DNA of 64,000 bases from Ostreococcus mediterraneus (lineage: Eukaryota > Chlorophyta > Mamiellophyceae > Mamiellales > Bathycoccaceae): assembly GCA_012295225.1 (NCBI GenBank), contig WMKK01000013.1, positions 62,001-126,000 of the forward strand, in the 5' to 3' direction. The translations under genes and the position numbers were made by a program. Under the pieces are notes generated by a model. It was given only the letters and a program-made list of their open reading frames with translations. It did not search any database and had not been told where the DNA came from. Each line of letters begins with the position of its first letter. Position 1 is the stretch's first letter. Shown here one piece after another: positions 30,094 to 39,366 of this stretch.

Positions 30094-30867
30094 TTAGACG
30101 CTCGCCTTTTGACTCGCGCGCGAAGCCCATTGCAACGAAGCCTCATGCACGGCGTCCACGCCTGGCGTTGACTTTAAGCTATTCGCCGCCGCGCGCACCG
30201 CCTCACGCTTGGCTTCCAATTCCTCAATCATTTCCTGCGCCGTACGTTCTAACGCCGCCGCTTCTTCGCGTAAAACTTCCGCCTCTTTTCGTTTCGCTTC
30301 GGCGCGCGTATTCCTCGCCACTTCATCCGGCGACCGACCCGAATACACCACTCTCGATGCATTCGCCGCAATATCTAAATCTGTCACCCCGCGTTCGGCG
30401 CACAACGCATCAATCGCATTCAGCCGCGCTTCAACGGCTTCTTCGACGCAAATCGCATCGAATTCCTCCTCGGCGTTGTCGTACACGTTGCGCAACAACT
30501 TGGCGTATAAATCAAACAACGGTTCGTGATGCGCGGGATTTAACCCCGGAAACGCCCGAATAAACTCCTACGACGTCGATAAAACACCAAAGCAATAAGA
30601 ACATAATCCGCACCCGCCACGCATGCGCGCACGCGACGCGCTCGAGCGATGTATACAACGTAAATCTCGCGAGCCAGGGGAACCAACCGACGCGAGGGCG
30701 CGAACGCGCGCAACGTCCCCCAAGCTCCCACGCACCTGTGCCGTCGGCGGCTCCACGCACGCCTTCAACGCATTCACAAACGATCGTTTCAACTCTACGA
30801 ACCGCGGACCACCCGTCGCAGGCTGCGGTGCGGCATCATCGACGTCCATGCCGTGGTCTGTGGACAT
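30094..30867 (-). CDS. Kinetochore protein Nnf1/PMF1-like (MIS12 complex)
   Basis: This 201-residue protein has two exons, 30867-30736 and 30567-30094. The 168-bp intron has a GTGCGT donor and GTAG acceptor, phase 0. The joined sequence reads RFVELKRSFVNALKACVEPP, then EFIRAFPGLNP, and LYAKLLRNVYDNAEEEFDAI, which fits the Nnf1 pattern of a short helix, an F-P-x-L motif and then an EEF-x-I helix followed by LNAIDALCAERG. The remainder is a long coiled coil (KRKEAEVLREEAAALERTAQ). Nnf1 is a subunit of the four-protein MIS12 complex that links centromere chromatin to microtubule-binding proteins. The match is by pattern and helix layout only, so I hold it as likely rather than sure. It is divergent from CIAO1. 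Confidence 0.68.
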
Positions 30868-31066
30868 TTTTGAATTCAATCCAATCACACAATCGCGAGC
30901 TCACGCGCTCGACGATGCGTCTCACGAGCGTGCGCGCGCCGGTGCGATAGAATTCGACGCGTGTGCTTCACCTCTGCGCGAATCGCGACAGGAGATTGGA
31001 CGTCGACGGGTGCGCGGCGGCGAATGACGTGCGTGTGCGAGCTGTCACCGCACTGCGCGGCGCGCC

Positions 31067-32104
31067 ATGGATTACATTCTGCGCCCGACAGGCGTGACGT
31101 TCGCGCACACCCACGCGGTGTGGCACGTCACACACGATCCATGCATTCGTGGCGTCGTCTACGCGTCCTCCGCCGATGGATCCACGCACGTGTGCGTGCG
31201 AAAGAACGTTGAATCGACGTCCGAATCATCGTGGAGCCCACCGACGATGCTTGAGCGCGCGCACGATCGCGCGGTGCGCTGCGTCGCCGTCTCTCCGTGC
31301 GGGCGAATGCTCGCCAGCGCATCGTTTGACGGCACGTGCGCGGTGTACGTGCGGGCGTCGCCGCAGCACGCGTGGCGGAGGGCGTGCGCGCTCGAGGGTC
31401 ACGAATCCGAGGTGAAGCGCTGCGCGTGGTCCCCGAGCGGTTCTTTGCTCGCCACGTGCGGGCGCGACCGAACGGTGTGGGTGTGGGAAGCGCACGGGGA
31501 AGAAGAGTTCGAGTGCGTCGCAGCGCTGCATGGGCACGGAGGGGATGTGAAGTGCGTGACGTGGCATCCGAGCGAGGATGTGCTCGTGAGCGCGAGCTAC
31601 GATGAAAGCGTTCGCGTGTGGCGCGAAGACGAGGACGGGGATGATTGGTCGTGCGCGCAGGTATTGGGTGGAGAGAGTGGTGATGGGGGTGAAGGGCATA
31701 GAGGGACGGTGTGGCGCGCGAGCTTTGAGCCGAGACGTCGAATGGATGGCGGCGCGGGCGCTCGATGCGTGAGCTGTAGCGGCGACGGCGAATTCGTGGT
31801 GTGGAATGGGTCGGGATTTTGTAACACTGAGCTCGCGTTTGGCGTGAGATTCCAGTGTGGGCACGATCAGGCGGTATTGAGCTGCGATTGGGGGGCGAAT
31901 GGATTCATCGCCGCGGGTGGTGGGGATAATTCGGTGCGCGTGTACGGCGAAGGCGCCGACGGCGTCTGGCGCCAAGTGGCGTGCATAGAGAACGCGCACG
32001 ATGATGACGTGAATCACGTCGAGTGGTCACCGCACGATCCGATGGAGTTGATTTCTTCCAGCGATGATGGAAGCGTGAAGACGTGGATGTTCGCCGTAGC
32101 GTAG
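31067..32104 (+). CDS. CIAO1: Cytosolic iron-sulfur protein assembly protein CIAO1 (WD40)
   Basis: This 345-residue seven-bladed WD40 protein is a targeting subunit of the cytosolic Fe-S assembly (CIA) complex, with MMS19 and CIAO2. Blades are clear from LASASFDGTCAVY, LEGHESEVKRCAWSPSGSLL, LATCGRDRTVWVWE, LHGHGGDVKCVTWHPSEDVL, VSASYDESVRVW, CVSCSGDGEFVVW, AAGGGDNSVRVY and HDDDVNHVEWSPHDP. The stretch around ATCGRDRTVWVWEAHGEEEF and ECVAALHGHGGDVKC is the hallmark of CIAO1/Cia1. The length matches the family (about 340). It is convergent with the Kazal gene. Confidence 0.93.
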   Translation: MDYILRPTGVTFAHTHAVWHVTHDPCIRGVVYASSADGSTHVCVRKNVESTSESSWSPPTMLERAHDRAVRCVAVSPCGRMLASASFDGTCAVYVRASPQHAWRRACALEGHESEVKRCAWSPSGSLLATCGRDRTVWVWEAHGEEEFECVAALHGHGGDVKCVTWHPSEDVLVSASYDESVRVWREDEDGDDWSCAQVLGGESGDGGEGHRGTVWRASFEPRRRMDGGAGARCVSCSGDGEFVVWNGSGFCNTELAFGVRFQCGHDQAVLSCDWGANGFIAAGGGDNSVRVYGEGADGVWRQVACIENAHDDDVNHVEWSPHDPMELISSSDDGSVKTWMFAVA

Positions 32105-32172
32105 AAGACACATTCTTTCAATTATAGTTTGGTTTCAGTTACATTCAGCACAATATAGTCAGTAGTGAACGC

Positions 32173-32658
32173 CTACGCACCAGCGTGGCATCCGCCTTGG
32201 ATGAATCGCACATTCGAGCACGTTGCGAAGCATGAATTTGAATACGTCAGTCCGTTCTCGCCGCACACCGGATCGTATTGTAAGATGCACGCCGAAGCAC
32301 AAGTGAACCCGGTGCCAAATTTCTCCTCTTCGACGCGACAGGTGCCGGGAACGACGGCGTTAGCGCGACCCGCTGCGGCACCTAAAAGCGCTTTTTCGAA
32401 CGCACAGTTCGCCCAGCACGCGTTTGCGTATGTTCCAGAATACAAGCACACTGGTTCGAACGCATCTTCGACGCAACGGTCTCGACATTGCACCAACGCG
32501 GCGCTCTCGACATCTAATTCCACGCTTTCAGGAATGAAACTCATCGGAGGTAAACGCGTCGTTCCTTCCGGCAACAATCGCGCGCCATCCGTGCGAGCGA
32601 CGAATCGATTCGCGTTGAATAATGTCACGAGACTTAGGAATTTAAAGAGCGTAGACAT
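32173..32658 (-). CDS. Secreted protein with two Kazal-type protease-inhibitor domains
   Basis: This is a 161-residue protein with an N-terminal hydrophobic segment (FKFLSLVTLFN) that could be a signal peptide, although short. It has two Kazal-like domains. The first (about 58-107) has the spacing CRDRCVEDAFEPVC with YANACWANC and a final Cys. The second (about 119-157) is better conserved: CASACILQYDPVCGENGLTY followed by SNSCFATC and GGC. Kazal domains are tight-binding serine-protease inhibitors, with the reactive loop just before the PVCG motif. In a picoalga a secreted inhibitor could act against bacterial or grazer proteases; that is inference. It lies downstream of the truncated phytoene desaturase and is convergent with CIAO1. 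Confidence 0.8.
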   Translation of the reverse strand: MSTLFKFLSLVTLFNANRFVARTDGARLLPEGTTRLPPMSFIPESVELDVESAALVQCRDRCVEDAFEPVCLYSGTYANACWANCAFEKALLGAAAGRANAVVPGTCRVEEEKFGTGFTCASACILQYDPVCGENGLTYSNSCFATCSNVRFIQGGCHAGA

Positions 32659-32823
32659 GTCTCGAAATGAAGTCCTCGGTGGGGCGAACTCGGCTGCAAA
32701 GAAATCGCCTCGGCTCTACGAACGTTACACCGACACTGGCATTCTATTCACTTTGCTATTCATCACTATCGCTATTCAATACTCTCGCACACTTCTCTCA
32801 TAAAATTTGCACTCGCAAACCTA

Positions 32824-33831
32824 TCACCAAAGTGCATGTCGTACCAATGATTCACGGCAACCGTAAACCCGCGCTGCCGAACGCGATGGAACCACTGGTT
32901 TGATACCGTTTGGCGTAGGACGACCTGCGAGTTTATCGGCGACGACCATGGCGCTCAATTTGCCGCTCAGAATCGCGCCCTCCATTGAGCCGAGGAACTT
33001 TTGCGACGTGAAATCACCTGCGAGCGTAAAATTTCTAATCGGCGTCTCTTGTGACGGGCGAAACTTGTTACGCCCAGGAACAGCGGCGTAGACCGAGCGC
33101 GGAGTCTTTACGATGGCGTGCTTAATTAACTTCGCTCCACCCTCGATGCCGAGTTCGTTTGGAAACAACGTTTTGAGCTCGTTCATCGTCGCGTCGACGA
33201 TTTCGTCGTCGCTCGCGGCGATCCAGTTCACGTCTGAACCTGCCTCTTTGCTGCACGGTGCGAAAACGAGTTCGAGCATTGACCGGTCGGGGTTTGAGTA
33301 CTCGTCGCAACACTCAGACATGTCGGCGTAGACGCTCAAGAGCGGCGAGCGACTGAATACTAATCCATCGTATGGAAGAAGTTTGCGATCAAACCACAAG
33401 TGCACGTTGATCACGGGTATACCTTCCAGTTCACGAAGTTGCTTGAAATATGGCATCGACTTCCAAGCCTCGGGGAGCTTTAATTTCAACGCGTCGACCG
33501 GCATGGCGCTTACGTAATGGTCGGCGGTTAAAATTTCTCCGTCGCGCATCTTCACGCCGGCGACGCTTCCATCGTCAGCCAGTAATATTTCCTGCATCGG
33601 TGCGTCCACGCGCACCACTCCACCACCAACTTTCACAATATGCTCCGCCATGGGAGCACACAAACGATCAGGTTGATTCCCATCTAAAAACGCCGTCTTA
33701 CTCCCGTGCGTCTCGTTGATGAATCTGTTCATCGCCGTCAGAATAACCGTCATGGACAGCTTATCTGCGTCGATGAAATCGAGCGCCTTACCCATGGCTA
33801 TAAACAACTCGTCCCGCACACGCTTAGGCAT
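32824..33831 (-). pseudogene. PDS: Phytoene desaturase (PDS), C-terminal ~335 residues only; N-terminus missing
   Basis: The open frame matches the C-terminal ~60% of plant/cyanobacterial-type 15-cis-phytoene desaturase: [20 protein letters not shown], then [57 protein letters not shown]-like, [39 protein letters not shown] and [20 protein letters not shown]. The N-terminal ~200-230 residues, with the GxGxxG FAD-binding fold, are absent; upstream sequence in the same frame is Pro/Arg/Ser-rich and does not match. The copy cannot be a working desaturase unless an upstream exon exists, and none is seen before the Fanzor gene. The cut lies on the island-facing side. A full-length PDS should exist elsewhere, because carotenoid synthesis needs it. 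An assembly join error is the main alternative. Confidence 0.85.
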
Positions 33832-34012
33832 CCAATTCTCGTGAGACTTCTCGAGCTTCGGCTGGAGTGGTGCAGCCCATAATTGGTTTGGCGCGGTAGG
33901 CGGTGGCGACGTCGCACACCTTTGACGCCGTCGCCGTGGGTGCGATGAGCTGGATTTTAGGCTCGTTGAACTTGAAGCGATTAGCCATGATGTGAGGTTT
34001 TCGTCGACTCAT
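33824..34012 (-). CDS. Small open frame at the left island edge, unknown
   Basis: This is a 62-codon frame (or 54 from the internal ATG at 33988, [17 protein letters not shown]) ending eight bases inside the PDS fragment, in a different frame. Composition is balanced ([20 protein letters not shown]), unlike the Arg-rich chance frames of this genome, so it may be real or the 5' remnant of a gene cut at the junction. It lies directly downstream of the Fanzor gene on the same strand. I do not recognise it. Confidence 0.3.
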   Translation of the reverse strand: MSRRKPHIMANRFKFNEPKIQLIAPTATASKVCDVATAYRAKPIMGCTTPAEAREVSRELDA

Positions 34013-34105
34013 GCGACTCGACGCGCGTAAAGTGTTAGAATAATCCTTACTTCAACTTCAACTGTCAACTAACTTGCTTTATGTAGATTACGTTACATGG
34101 CGCGG

Positions 34106-37100
34106 CTACGGTCTTGAATCGGGCTCGCTTTGGTCGGCGACGTTGGCAAAAGCGCGGGAAAGATTGCGTTCTGCTCGTGGACGACTTTGAGTACTAGCGC
34201 CAGGTGTTGGCGAATTGGAGTCAGGGTCAGTTGGCGACGAGAAACGTCTTCTCAAGTTCGCATCTCTATCTGGACTCGAGCCCGGAGAATTGCTGCCATG
34301 CCGTGGGTGCGGCCTCCCCGTCAGCATCGCCAGCGCATACGACGCAGCAGTCGCGGGATCGTCAACTTGTGGCTTCATGGAAAGCGTTCGTAGCACATCT
34401 ACAGCGATGTCCTCCTCGTCGTCCGACTCTACGTCTTCGCCGTCGTCTTCGTCTTCGCCGTCGCCCTCGCCCTCTTCCCCCAACGCGTCGACGGGTCTTT
34501 TGTTCATGTGCATGTTTTGTAGGCCGAAACATTCATGAAGAAAACTGTCCATAATGCCTACGAACCCGGATTGCTCGCCATTCTCTTCGCAATACGCTCG
34601 GTACACTTTGATCATATTGATCGAAGCATAGACGTCTCTGTTATCGCATTCGAGTGCGAATTCGCACTTCGCGTTCACGCATATTCGGCCATTTCTTTTA
34701 TTTGGCGTAATTATGCGTCTTTTGCTTTCCGACGCGAACGAGGGTCTTCCACTTCGTGCCGGCACGAGTGCCTGGCAACAGCAGGGGCAATCCCTACTTG
34801 TCGCAAATTCATTTACGTACCTTGTATGTAATTTTTCGTGCTTCATGGCTGTCACCATATCCATGAACATCGCAGCGTTTCCGCCACGCGAAGAACGCGA
34901 AACCGGCGCTTGGGACCATCCTCGGTTCACTCGGACTCCTTGTTCACCTACTAACATAAGGATCGTTGGTTTGTCGTTTGGCTCGCGAACGTTCCCCGCT
35001 CGCGCCCAGTACGCGTACGCGTCCGCTACGAAGGTCTTGGCACACTTGAACATCTTGGCCGTTTTTCGAGACGTTGCTCTAAACGCCACGTTCATTGATG
35101 TGCTGCGTGCTTTGACATCCGCGATGGCCGCTCGCGCCGACGGGAAACCTTGAGCTTCAAAACTTTTCTCAGCTTTTCGGCGCGCATTCAGGATCCGTCT
35201 TTGTCTTTTCCTAAACAATCGTGCGCCCATGGCGGAAAAATTGTTGGGTACATATCGATTGACGTATTCGACATTTACTTGAGATTCCTGCACCGCCTCA
35301 TTTCTTCTAGATTTTCGTGACGCGACGATCGCACTCTGCCCTTGTTGCGTTTCACGTCGATAGAGTGTTACGGAGGTTAACGGTGTGTTCACCCCGGGAT
35401 CGGCTCCGATAAGAATTAATTCTCGCGAATCTTTGATTGGTGGCGGAAGTTGATTTTCTACATCAGCCGCCTTCTGCGCTTCTGCGCCCAATTTGAATAC
35501 TTGGCGCGTGCAGCTTACACTCACTCTAATCCGATTGAGCGTGATCGAGCCAGAGAATTCCCAAGGAGTTTCTAGATCAGAAGACTGATCATCTTGTCGC
35601 CTACGCTGCATCACTCTCCTGTTAAGGAGCGTATTGAATATCAAATTTCCTGGCTCAACCACCGAGCTCCCTGTATCGAGGTCAAACGGCGGCGGTGGTG
35701 GCGGTGACGACGAGGACGAGGATGAAGAAGAGCTCCAATCGCGCGCGAATCTTCTGAAAAGCGTTGTAACCATCGTCCTATCCACGTACACCTCGTGTGG
35801 CGTTTCCGACGCCATGCAGAACGCCCGGCACTTTGCGCGAATGGGCGGTGGCACCCATATGTGCGCTCGCGCTATCGAGCCGGTATCGACACTCGCGGAG
35901 TCACTTGGCGTGTCACTTGGCGCAGCGGAGTCGCTCGGCTCCACGCCGCGCGATAAAAGCGCGACTTCATTTGAGATTACTTCTAGCATCTTCTTCTTGA
36001 TCGCGCGTTGGTTTGCGCGCTCGAACCACGCGTCATCCTTTGTCTCTTCCCTTGTAGAATCGCGCGCTTGAGAAGTCGCAGCGGTGACGTGCGGCAAGTG
36101 AGTAAGCAAGCGCTTCGTTGCCTCCCCCAACTCGTTAATATGCTCGGTAACTGCAGCCCCTAGCGCACTGGTGTGCGACTGGAGCATCTTGATAAGATCT
36201 AGGTACACGAACTCTTTTCGAGCAGGTGCCTGTCCTTTGCATTGCTGCAAGAACGCGATCACGCTAGAGCAAACTTGCACCGATGTACTGCGCGTGAATT
36301 CCAATCCGCCCGCACTCCACTCGAACACGACCATGGTGGAGGCGTTTTCGGCAACCTCAGAAGCGACGGTGTCGGCATTTTCATCCTCGACAATCCCGGT
36401 CGCGAAAGACGCTGTTAATAATGCGCCTTTGATGGCGCGTAGCCACATAGTCTTGATGGACGCCTTGAGTATTCGTCTGTGGCGTTCGGACGCGAGTTCG
36501 AGTTGCGCCGCAGCGAATTTGTTCTTCAAGTTGGTGTTCCATATGAACGAAACCGATTCCTCGATGACGTATCGTCGCAGCGCGTTCGCATCATCTATCG
36601 CGGCGAGGGACGACGGGAGCTCAAATGTAGCATTCAAAAGTACAGTGCCTTCCGCACTGTACTTTTTGGACCAGACAGTGAATGCAGCGAGCGCACTAAA
36701 CGGCATTTTCACTACTTTCGCGCATGGTATCCGCTTGAACCATGTAGCTATCGCTACTATCCATGTATCCTCTGAAGAAAACCCATGAAGATAACGCTCT
36801 ACCTGCGCTTCAAATATGTTCTGAAGCGCAGATAGAGATTTTTTGACGCCGAACAATTCGAGCGCCTTGCGAACTGCGGGCCTCGGCGAGTGCTTGGCGA
36901 GCGGGCGCTTCTCCAACATTTTTTCGCAAACGTCCCTGTATGGAAGCATTCCAACTCGAAAGCCGCTTTCTGAGGGTCTATCTTCCGTCACAGTTTTATA
37001 CACGAAATTATACTGCAGCCATCCAAGTAGCGCTAAGCGTGAGCGGCGGTGTCGCAGTAGACCACTCATCTCGATCGCCGCGTCTTCGGTTGGTTTTTGC

Positions 37101-38458
37101 CACGAGGCGACGATCGCGCGCGCCATATCTCTGAATCGATACTTCGCGTTACTAACTAGAGCGGTTTTCGAGTTTTGTACGAGCCTATCCGCTATAGTGG
37201 CGATGGTGTTGTGGTGCGCGCCGGGGTATCCACCAAAAAACGCATCGACGTCGTCGACGGCGTGCTCGCGCGCAATAGCCATCTTCACATACGCGTGGAA
37301 TTCGTCAGCACATTCCTCTAATACGCGTGCGAAATGCGCAACCGCGGACGCTACAACTTCAGCTCTTTCTAATTGGACTTTGATCGCCTGCACATTCCTC
37401 TCCGTCTGATCTGCTCTCGAAAGGTGCCCAGAAGACTGGGGCGCGTACGCGATACATCGCGCAATAACCTTGAGCACGAGCGTCACGAACGCTTCAGGCT
37501 TCGAATCGAGCCAAATAAATCGGCGTTTCGAATCATCGATATCGCTCGCCCCATCGCTCAGCTCATCGATACATTGCGTGGCCAATTGCGTGGCGAACGG
37601 CAATACGAGCGCGGTCATTTTCATGCGTGTCGCGACTTTGGCCATCGTCTGAGCGCGTTGACGCGCCGTTTCGTGAACGACTTCGATGCCGCTAAAAAGC
37701 TTACGTTTTTTAGCGGCGCCTGCGCGCACGTACTTACCAACGTGTCTTTTTAGATTTTGAAGATCATAAGCGAATCCCGTTGCGCACAGGAAAACTTCGC
37801 GCTTGCATGTTTTCGGTAATCGCATCGAGGACTCCTTCATCAGCTGTTCGGCATCTTTCAGCCCTGCGGCGACTCCTTGCCACTTCTCATCTTCGTCCAT
37901 GCTTGCTTTTATTCTCTTTTTGCGCTTGCGAATGTACTCCATCGCTTCATCGTCGAAAGCGCGCTGAACAATCACGACGCTCGACTCTGCCATCGCAATG
38001 AGCTCCTTTTCAAGCCAATCGCGCGAGTACTCTGGTTTTGACGGTTTTCCGTTTCTTCTTTCGAATAAATCGGATACCATTTTAACCTTGGCCTTGAAGA
38101 TCTCGGGGTTCGTCGCTTGTGATCCATAAGCACCCGTCGCCACATCCACGACGTCCTGGACGTGACACCCCATCCGAGCGGCGCGCGAGAGGCCTACCGC
38201 TTTGGCCTTAATTTCCTTTATTTCCGGCCGAACGCTATTCAAGATGCGCCGGTGAGCGCTGATATTCACACCTTTGTCGCACGACGTTAACGTTGGGTAC
38301 TCCAACATCGTGCCAATCTTCCCGAATACTGTGCGTCGCGCGTCCGCAATGTACCCTCCTCGTTTCTTGGCTGCTCTTTGGTCAACTTTCTTTGGCTTGC
38401 TGCCTCGTCCCTTCTTGGCCATGGTTGCCGTCACCCCTTTTCCGTGATTCCTCGCCAA
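34106..38458 (-). CDS. Fanzor: eukaryotic TnpB-like RNA-guided nuclease, 1450 residues
   Basis: The C-terminal third fits the motif published for TnpB/Fanzor proteins (Bao and Jurka 2013): D-x(125-275)-[TS][TS]xx-C4 finger-x(5-50)-RD. The RuvC-I Asp is in LILIGADPGVNTPL (Asp1020). A RuvC-II candidate is Glu1172 in LMLVGEQGVRVN. Then comes ATSRDCPCCC (Thr1220-Ser1221, Cys1224-1228), CVNAKC (1260, 1265) and the RuvC-III segment DNRDVYASINM (Asp1275; the usual Asn is Tyr). D1020 to T1220 is 199 residues and the finger to RD is 8, both inside the published limits. The first ~1000 residues are helical, without a match I can name. The N-terminus is a strong Lys/Arg nuclear-localisation stretch. A Ser/Pro run sits at 909-924, and the last ~150 residues are acidic, then disordered. 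The frame is intact and intronless. Family members use a guide RNA from the gene's 3' flank. Confidence 0.88.
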   Translation of the reverse strand: MARNHGKGVTATMAKKGRGSKPKKVDQRAAKKRGGYIADARRTVFGKIGTMLEYPTLTSCDKGVNISAHRRILNSVRPEIKEIKAKAVGLSRAARMGCHVQDVVDVATGAYGSQATNPEIFKAKVKMVSDLFERRNGKPSKPEYSRDWLEKELIAMAESSVVIVQRAFDDEAMEYIRKRKKRIKASMDEDEKWQGVAAGLKDAEQLMKESSMRLPKTCKREVFLCATGFAYDLQNLKRHVGKYVRAGAAKKRKLFSGIEVVHETARQRAQTMAKVATRMKMTALVLPFATQLATQCIDELSDGASDIDDSKRRFIWLDSKPEAFVTLVLKVIARCIAYAPQSSGHLSRADQTERNVQAIKVQLERAEVVASAVAHFARVLEECADEFHAYVKMAIAREHAVDDVDAFFGGYPGAHHNTIATIADRLVQNSKTALVSNAKYRFRDMARAIVASWQKPTEDAAIEMSGLLRHRRSRLALLGWLQYNFVYKTVTEDRPSESGFRVGMLPYRDVCEKMLEKRPLAKHSPRPAVRKALELFGVKKSLSALQNIFEAQVERYLHGFSSEDTWIVAIATWFKRIPCAKVVKMPFSALAAFTVWSKKYSAEGTVLLNATFELPSSLAAIDDANALRRYVIEESVSFIWNTNLKNKFAAAQLELASERHRRILKASIKTMWLRAIKGALLTASFATGIVEDENADTVASEVAENASTMVVFEWSAGGLEFTRSTSVQVCSSVIAFLQQCKGQAPARKEFVYLDLIKMLQSHTSALGAAVTEHINELGEATKRLLTHLPHVTAATSQARDSTREETKDDAWFERANQRAIKKKMLEVISNEVALLSRGVEPSDSAAPSDTPSDSASVDTGSIARAHIWVPPPIRAKCRAFCMASETPHEVYVDRTMVTTLFRRFARDWSSSSSSSSSSPPPPPPFDLDTGSSVVEPGNLIFNTLLNRRVMQRRRQDDQSSDLETPWEFSGSITLNRIRVSVSCTRQVFKLGAEAQKAADVENQLPPPIKDSRELILIGADPGVNTPLTSVTLYRRETQQGQSAIVASRKSRRNEAVQESQVNVEYVNRYVPNNFSAMGARLFRKRQRRILNARRKAEKSFEAQGFPSARAAIADVKARSTSMNVAFRATSRKTAKMFKCAKTFVADAYAYWARAGNVREPNDKPTILMLVGEQGVRVNRGWSQAPVSRSSRGGNAAMFMDMVTAMKHEKLHTRYVNEFATSRDCPCCCQALVPARSGRPSFASESKRRIITPNKRNGRICVNAKCEFALECDNRDVYASINMIKVYRAYCEENGEQSGFVGIMDSFLHECFGLQNMHMNKRPVDALGEEGEGDGEDEDDGEDVESDDEEDIAVDVLRTLSMKPQVDDPATAASYALAMLTGRPHPRHGSNSPGSSPDRDANLRRRFSSPTDPDSNSPTPGASTQSRPRAERNLSRAFANVADQSEPDSRP

Positions 38459-39366
38459 CGATGCGGGAATATTTGCTCAAACTCGTAACTATAATTTCGC
38501 GACGTCAAAGCGATACAGTCAGTCCCGTGTGTTCACGAGCAACGACGCGCGTGAATTCATGTGAACACGAACACTCTCGCTTTGGCGCGCCTCGTCGCCG
38601 TTCGACGCGGCGGAACGTCCGCAGCGATGCGACACGCGGGGGACGACACCGTACCTTTGCTTGACCACTGTCTGCTCCGTCGGTGCGTGCGGTCGTAAAG
38701 TGCCGACACGCGCGGGCGCGTTCCCGATGTCTCGGATCTCGACGATTCGCGTTGACCCGTCCATCTGCCTTCCCTTTTTTTTGAGGCTAATGTGAGGAAA
38801 TTCGAGAAAAACCGCGCGCGGCGATGCCTACTAGTTCGCGGTGCACCTCGATGGAATGACGCGCTCTATTGAAACGGATTAAAGACGTTACCTCGCACAT
38901 TTCTACTAACGCCGATTCGGTGATATCGTCGCGCGCGCGACGGAACCGTGTGTAGGACTCGCCGAGAGCGTCGTTCGCATCGGGGCGCTCGACGCACTCG
39001 AACGACGCTCTCGGCGCGTCCCGTGCGGTTCTCGCCACATCGGGCGCTGGAATCGATGACGAACATCGTCGCGCGTCATGTGCCTATCGTCGCCGCGCCA
39101 CTCCGCGCGTCGCCGCGCGTCGCGTGGCGAATCATTGGGTGAATTTCGCGACGCATTCAACACCCGTTTCAGCGAAAACAGCCGCATGGGCGCCGAGCGG
39201 TCGACGCGACGCCTGACGACGGCGTGAAATCGCTACAAACAGTGATTTCTCGCCATGGACCGCGCGGCTGCGTGCGCCGACGTCGGCGACACGCGTCGTC
39301 GAATGCGGGCGATGCTGACGTGTCGGTGCACCCGCGTTACGAAACCCGCATCAGCCGACGCGCGCG
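38459..39366. promoter_or_regulatory. Divergent control region between Fanzor and the DNA methyltransferase
   Basis: This is about 0.9 kb between two divergent start codons. An inverted repeat, GTGTTCAC then GTGAACAC, lies about 65-115 bases upstream of the Fanzor start and could be an operator or hairpin. A short T run is near 38,775. The methyltransferase side is GC-rich and carries overlapping small frames that I treat as chance. It is a shared promoter region by position; no core promoter element was identified. Confidence 0.45.

Noticed and set aside
36000-36800. Plus-strand frames inside the Fanzor gene (for example 36171-36788)
   Set aside because: Antisense shadows of a 1450-codon frame with conserved motifs.
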